Source of the DNA: Tragulus kanchil
Lineage: Eukaryota > Chordata > Mammalia > Artiodactyla > Tragulidae
Assembly: GCA_022376925.1 (NCBI GenBank)
Contig: JAIOJX010000028.1
Coordinates: 74,923,001 to 74,987,000 of the forward strand
DNA: 64,000 bases
Direction of reading: 5' to 3'
Shown: positions 61,848 through 64,000 of the stretch, piece by piece
Layout: every line of letters starts with the position of its first letter
Numbering within the stretch: the stretch's first letter is position 1
The notes under the pieces: generated by a model
The model's database searches: none
What the model was told of the DNA's origin: nothing
The model's input: only the letters and a program-made list of their open reading frames with translations
Translations under genes and position numbers: made by a program

Positions 61848-62078
61848 CTTCTTAGAAGTTTGGGGTTTGATGTGTAGGACTTCTCCTACTCTTGTATTTA
61901 TTGGCTATCTCAGGCCCTTTAACACTTGTTGTAGGGCTGGTTTTGTGGTACAGAATTCTTTTAGTTTTTATCTGTCTGAGAAGCTTTTGACTTCTCTGAC
62001 AATTTTGAATGGGATTCTTGCTGGGTAGAGAATTCTTTGTTGGAGGTTATTCTCTTTTAGCTGTTTAAATGTTTCTTG

Positions 62079-62339
62079 TCATTCTCTTCTGGCCTGCAGG
62101 GTTTCTGTTGAAAGATGTGCAGTTAGACGTATGGGGTTTCCTTCATATGTTATTTGTTGTTTGCTCCTAGCTGCTTTTAGTAATCTGTCTTTACATTTAG
62201 TCTGCGTTAGTTTGATTAGAATGTGCCTTGGTGTGTTTCTTCTGGGGTTTCTCCTGTATGGAACTCTTTGTGCTTCTTGGACTTGGTTGAGTATTTCCTT
62301 TCCCATGCTGGGGAAGTTTTCAACTATAACCTCTTTCAA
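62079..62339 (-). pseudogene. L1 ORF1 C-terminal domain, duplicate copy
   Basis: Encodes the nucleic-acid-binding C-terminal domain of ORF1p (FPSMGKEILNQVQEAQRVPY, then RHILIKLTQTKCKDRLLKAA). Identical in protein to the copy at 63042-63302. Nothing upstream continues it as an intact ORF1: 62340-62600 is frame-broken. Confidence 0.88.
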
Positions 62340-63041
62340 GAATTTTTTCGTAGCCTTTCTTCCCCTCTTCTTCTTCTGGAACCACTATGATTCTAATGTT
62401 TGTGCGTTTGATATTGTCCCATAGGTCTTTAAGGCTGTCCTCAGTTCTTTTTATTCTTTGTGCTTAGTTCTGTTCTTCAGCATTTATTTCCACCATTCTT
62501 TCTTCCAGCTCACTTATCCATTCTTCAGCCTCTGATACTCTACTGTTGAATCCTTCTATAGTATTTTTGAGTTCAGCAATTGAGTTGGTTGTCTCCATTT
62601 GCTTCTTTTTCATTTCCATTTGCATAGAATATCTTTCCAGTCTCTCACTTTCAGTCTATGAGTGTCTCTAGGTCTGAAGTGGGTCTCTTGTAAACAGCAT
62701 ATATATGGGTCATGTTTCTGAATCCATTCAGCCAGCCTGTATTGTTTGGTTGGAGCATTTAATCCATTTACATTCAAAGTAATTATTGATATGAATGTTC
62801 CTATTGTCATCTTCTTAGAAGTTTGGGGTTTGATGTGTAGGACTTCTTCTACTCTTGTATTTATTGGCTATCTCAGGCCCTTTAACACTTGTTGTAGGGC
62901 TGGTTTTGTGGTACAGAATTCTTTTAGTTTTTATCTGTCTGAGAAGCTTTTGACTTCTCTGACAATTTTGAATGGGATTCTTGCTGGGTAGAGAATTCTT
63001 TGTTGGAGGTTATTCTCTTTTAGCTGTTTAAATGTTTCTTG

Positions 63042-63302
63042 TCATTCTCTTCTGGCCTGCAGGGTTTCTGTTGAAAGATGTGCAGTTAGACGTATGGGGT
63101 TTCCTTCATATGTTATTTGTTGTTTGCTCCTAGCTGCTTTTAGTAATCTGTCTTTACATTTAGTCTGCGTTAGTTTGATTAGAATGTGCCTTGGTGTGTT
63201 TCTTCTGGGGTTTCTCCTGTATGGAACTCTTTGTGCTTCTTGGACTTGGTTGAGTATTTCCTTTCCCATGCTGGGGAAGTTTTCAACTATAACCTCTTTC
63301 AA
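63042..63302 (-). pseudogene. L1 ORF1 C-terminal domain
   Basis: The C-terminal part of ORF1p, an RNA-binding chaperone that coats L1 RNA. It is in a different frame from the N-terminal part at 63283-63762. The break falls at about 63285-63300, right after the EEEEGKKGYEKILE segment, a one-base indel in a homopolymer-rich spot. Confidence 0.9.
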
Positions 63303-63762
63303 GAATTTTTTCGTAGCCTTTCTTCCCCTCTTCTTCTTCTGGAACTCCTATAATTCTAATGTTGGTGCGTTTGATATTGTCCCATAGGTCTTTGAGGCTA
63401 TCCTCAGTTCTTTTAATTCTTTCAGTTTTTTTCTGTTCTTCAGCACTTATTTCCACCATTCTGTCTTGCAGCTCACTTATCCGTTCTTCAGCCTCTGATA
63501 CTCTACTGTTGAGACCTTCTATAGTATTTTTGAGTTCAGCAATTGAGTTGGTTGTCTCCATTTGCTTCTTTTTCATTTCTTGCATGTCTCTTCTCAATGC
63601 ACTAATTTCCTCTAATATTCTTTTTTCGGTGTTTTGCATCCTCATTAGTATAGCTTTTCTGAATTCTCTTTCAGATAGTTTGTCTATCTCCTCCTCTGTC
63701 ATTTGAAGCAGTGTTTCTCTAGCTTGGTCCTTCATTTGTGCATTGTTTCTCTGACGTTTCAT
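63283..63762 (-). pseudogene. L1 ORF1 N-terminal and central region
   Basis: A 159-codon frame with a natural methionine start at 63762. Residues 1-40 are basic and acidic. Residues about 40-125 form a coiled coil (heptads through ILEEISALRRDMQEMKKKQ and AEERISELQDRM), which trimerises ORF1p. Residues about 125-148 begin the RRM (NIRIIGVPEEEEGKKG). The frame is lost after KILE and ends GYS. The C-terminal domain follows in another frame, so ORF1 is broken by one frameshift. Confidence 0.9.
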
Positions 63763-64000
63763 TATTAGGTTAATTTTTGTTTCTTTGTGTGTGTCTGCGT
63801 GTGTGGCGTTCTTTTTCCCCCACCAGGCTTCTTGGTTGAATTCTCCCTTCCTTTGGGTTTCTGTCCTTTTAGAAGGGTTTAGTGGTTTGTGGCTTGGGTG
63901 GTGTTAGGTCTTGTTTACAGATGAATAATCTCTAGGGTTGTATGCTCTTTGATTGTGTGGGGTCTTGGAATCAGGGCTTCTGCTCCGAGGATCCTTGGTT
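63763..64000 (-). other. L1 5' UTR, partial
   Basis: Non-coding sequence upstream of the ORF1 start, with T/G-rich runs on the plus strand ('tgtgtgtctgcgtgtgtgg'). It continues beyond the window, so promoter, monomer structure and target-site duplication cannot be seen. Confidence 0.7.

Larger units (their letters stand above)
61648..63575. repeat. Direct tandem duplication D17 (offset about 963)
   Basis: Copy 1 61648-62612, copy 2 62613-63575, starting 'tttccatttgcat'. It spans the ORF2 start, the inter-ORF region and the ORF1 C-terminus. The last 250 bases of copy 1 (62360-62610) differ visibly more from copy 2 than the rest does. A second ORF2 start, 66 codons and broken, is thereby created at 62610-62810. 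Confidence 0.9.
55629..64000 (-). mobile_element. L1 element, minus strand, 5' end outside window
   Basis: A non-LTR retrotransposon: A-rich tail at about 55629-55665 (as T), 3' UTR to about 55970, ORF2 to 61847, an inter-ORF region, ORF1 to 63762, then 5' UTR running off the window. About 8.4 kb lie within the window, too long for an L1. Three internal direct duplications (offsets 983, 1095 and 963) account for about 3 kb of this. Both ORFs carry frameshifts, so it is not autonomous as written. Its 3' UTR matches the fragment at 12435. Confidence 0.95.

Overview
This is mammalian nuclear DNA from a ruminant. The evidence is Bov-tA/Bov-A type SINEs (34977, 38180, 49433, 50721), CHR-type tRNA-Glu SINEs (29615, 37691, 38841), mammal-wide MIR, MER5A-like and MER20-like relics, and a fairly young ruminant-style L1. 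The most abundant young element is a tRNA-Glu-headed SINE with a distinctive body that I cannot name. It could point to a basal ruminant lineage such as chevrotains, but that is a low-confidence guess. I recognise no cellular protein-coding gene. The window reads as intergenic or intronic sequence, with one weak terminal-exon candidate on the minus strand at 47563-47817. Layout: 1-5650 is low-complexity and ancient-repeat DNA. 5650-9700 is a cluster of MER5A relics, two adjacent SINEs and a 5'-truncated plus-strand L1. 12425-13329 is an L1 3' end with a SINE on its 5' border, inside one shared target-site duplication. 13930-16120 holds a strong CTCF core motif, present twice. 16580-34640 is mostly unique AT-rich DNA with scattered SINEs. 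34970-42220 holds nested SINEs. 43030-43850 and 49560-51050 are old L1 fragments. 55629-64000 is a minus-strand L1 with ORF1 and ORF2, both broken by frameshifts; its 5' end lies beyond the window. The dominant structure is not a gene. About eighteen head-to-tail direct duplications, each about 0.96-1.19 kb apart, recur through the window and make up roughly 20 kb of its 64 kb. Their breakpoints ignore sequence class (SINE, L1, MIR, unique DNA). Copies look nearly identical down to microsatellite length, while copy ends and junctions look noisy, and one junction carries an N. Removing one copy of each of the three pairs inside the 3' L1 brings that element towards the usual length of about 6 kb. 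The best reading is systematic false duplication at contig joins, not biology. One consequence is an 838-residue reading frame at 58050-60566 with two reverse transcriptase domains in tandem, which looks novel but is most simply an assembly product. Duplicate identity was judged by eye from shared blocks and constant offsets; no alignment was computed.
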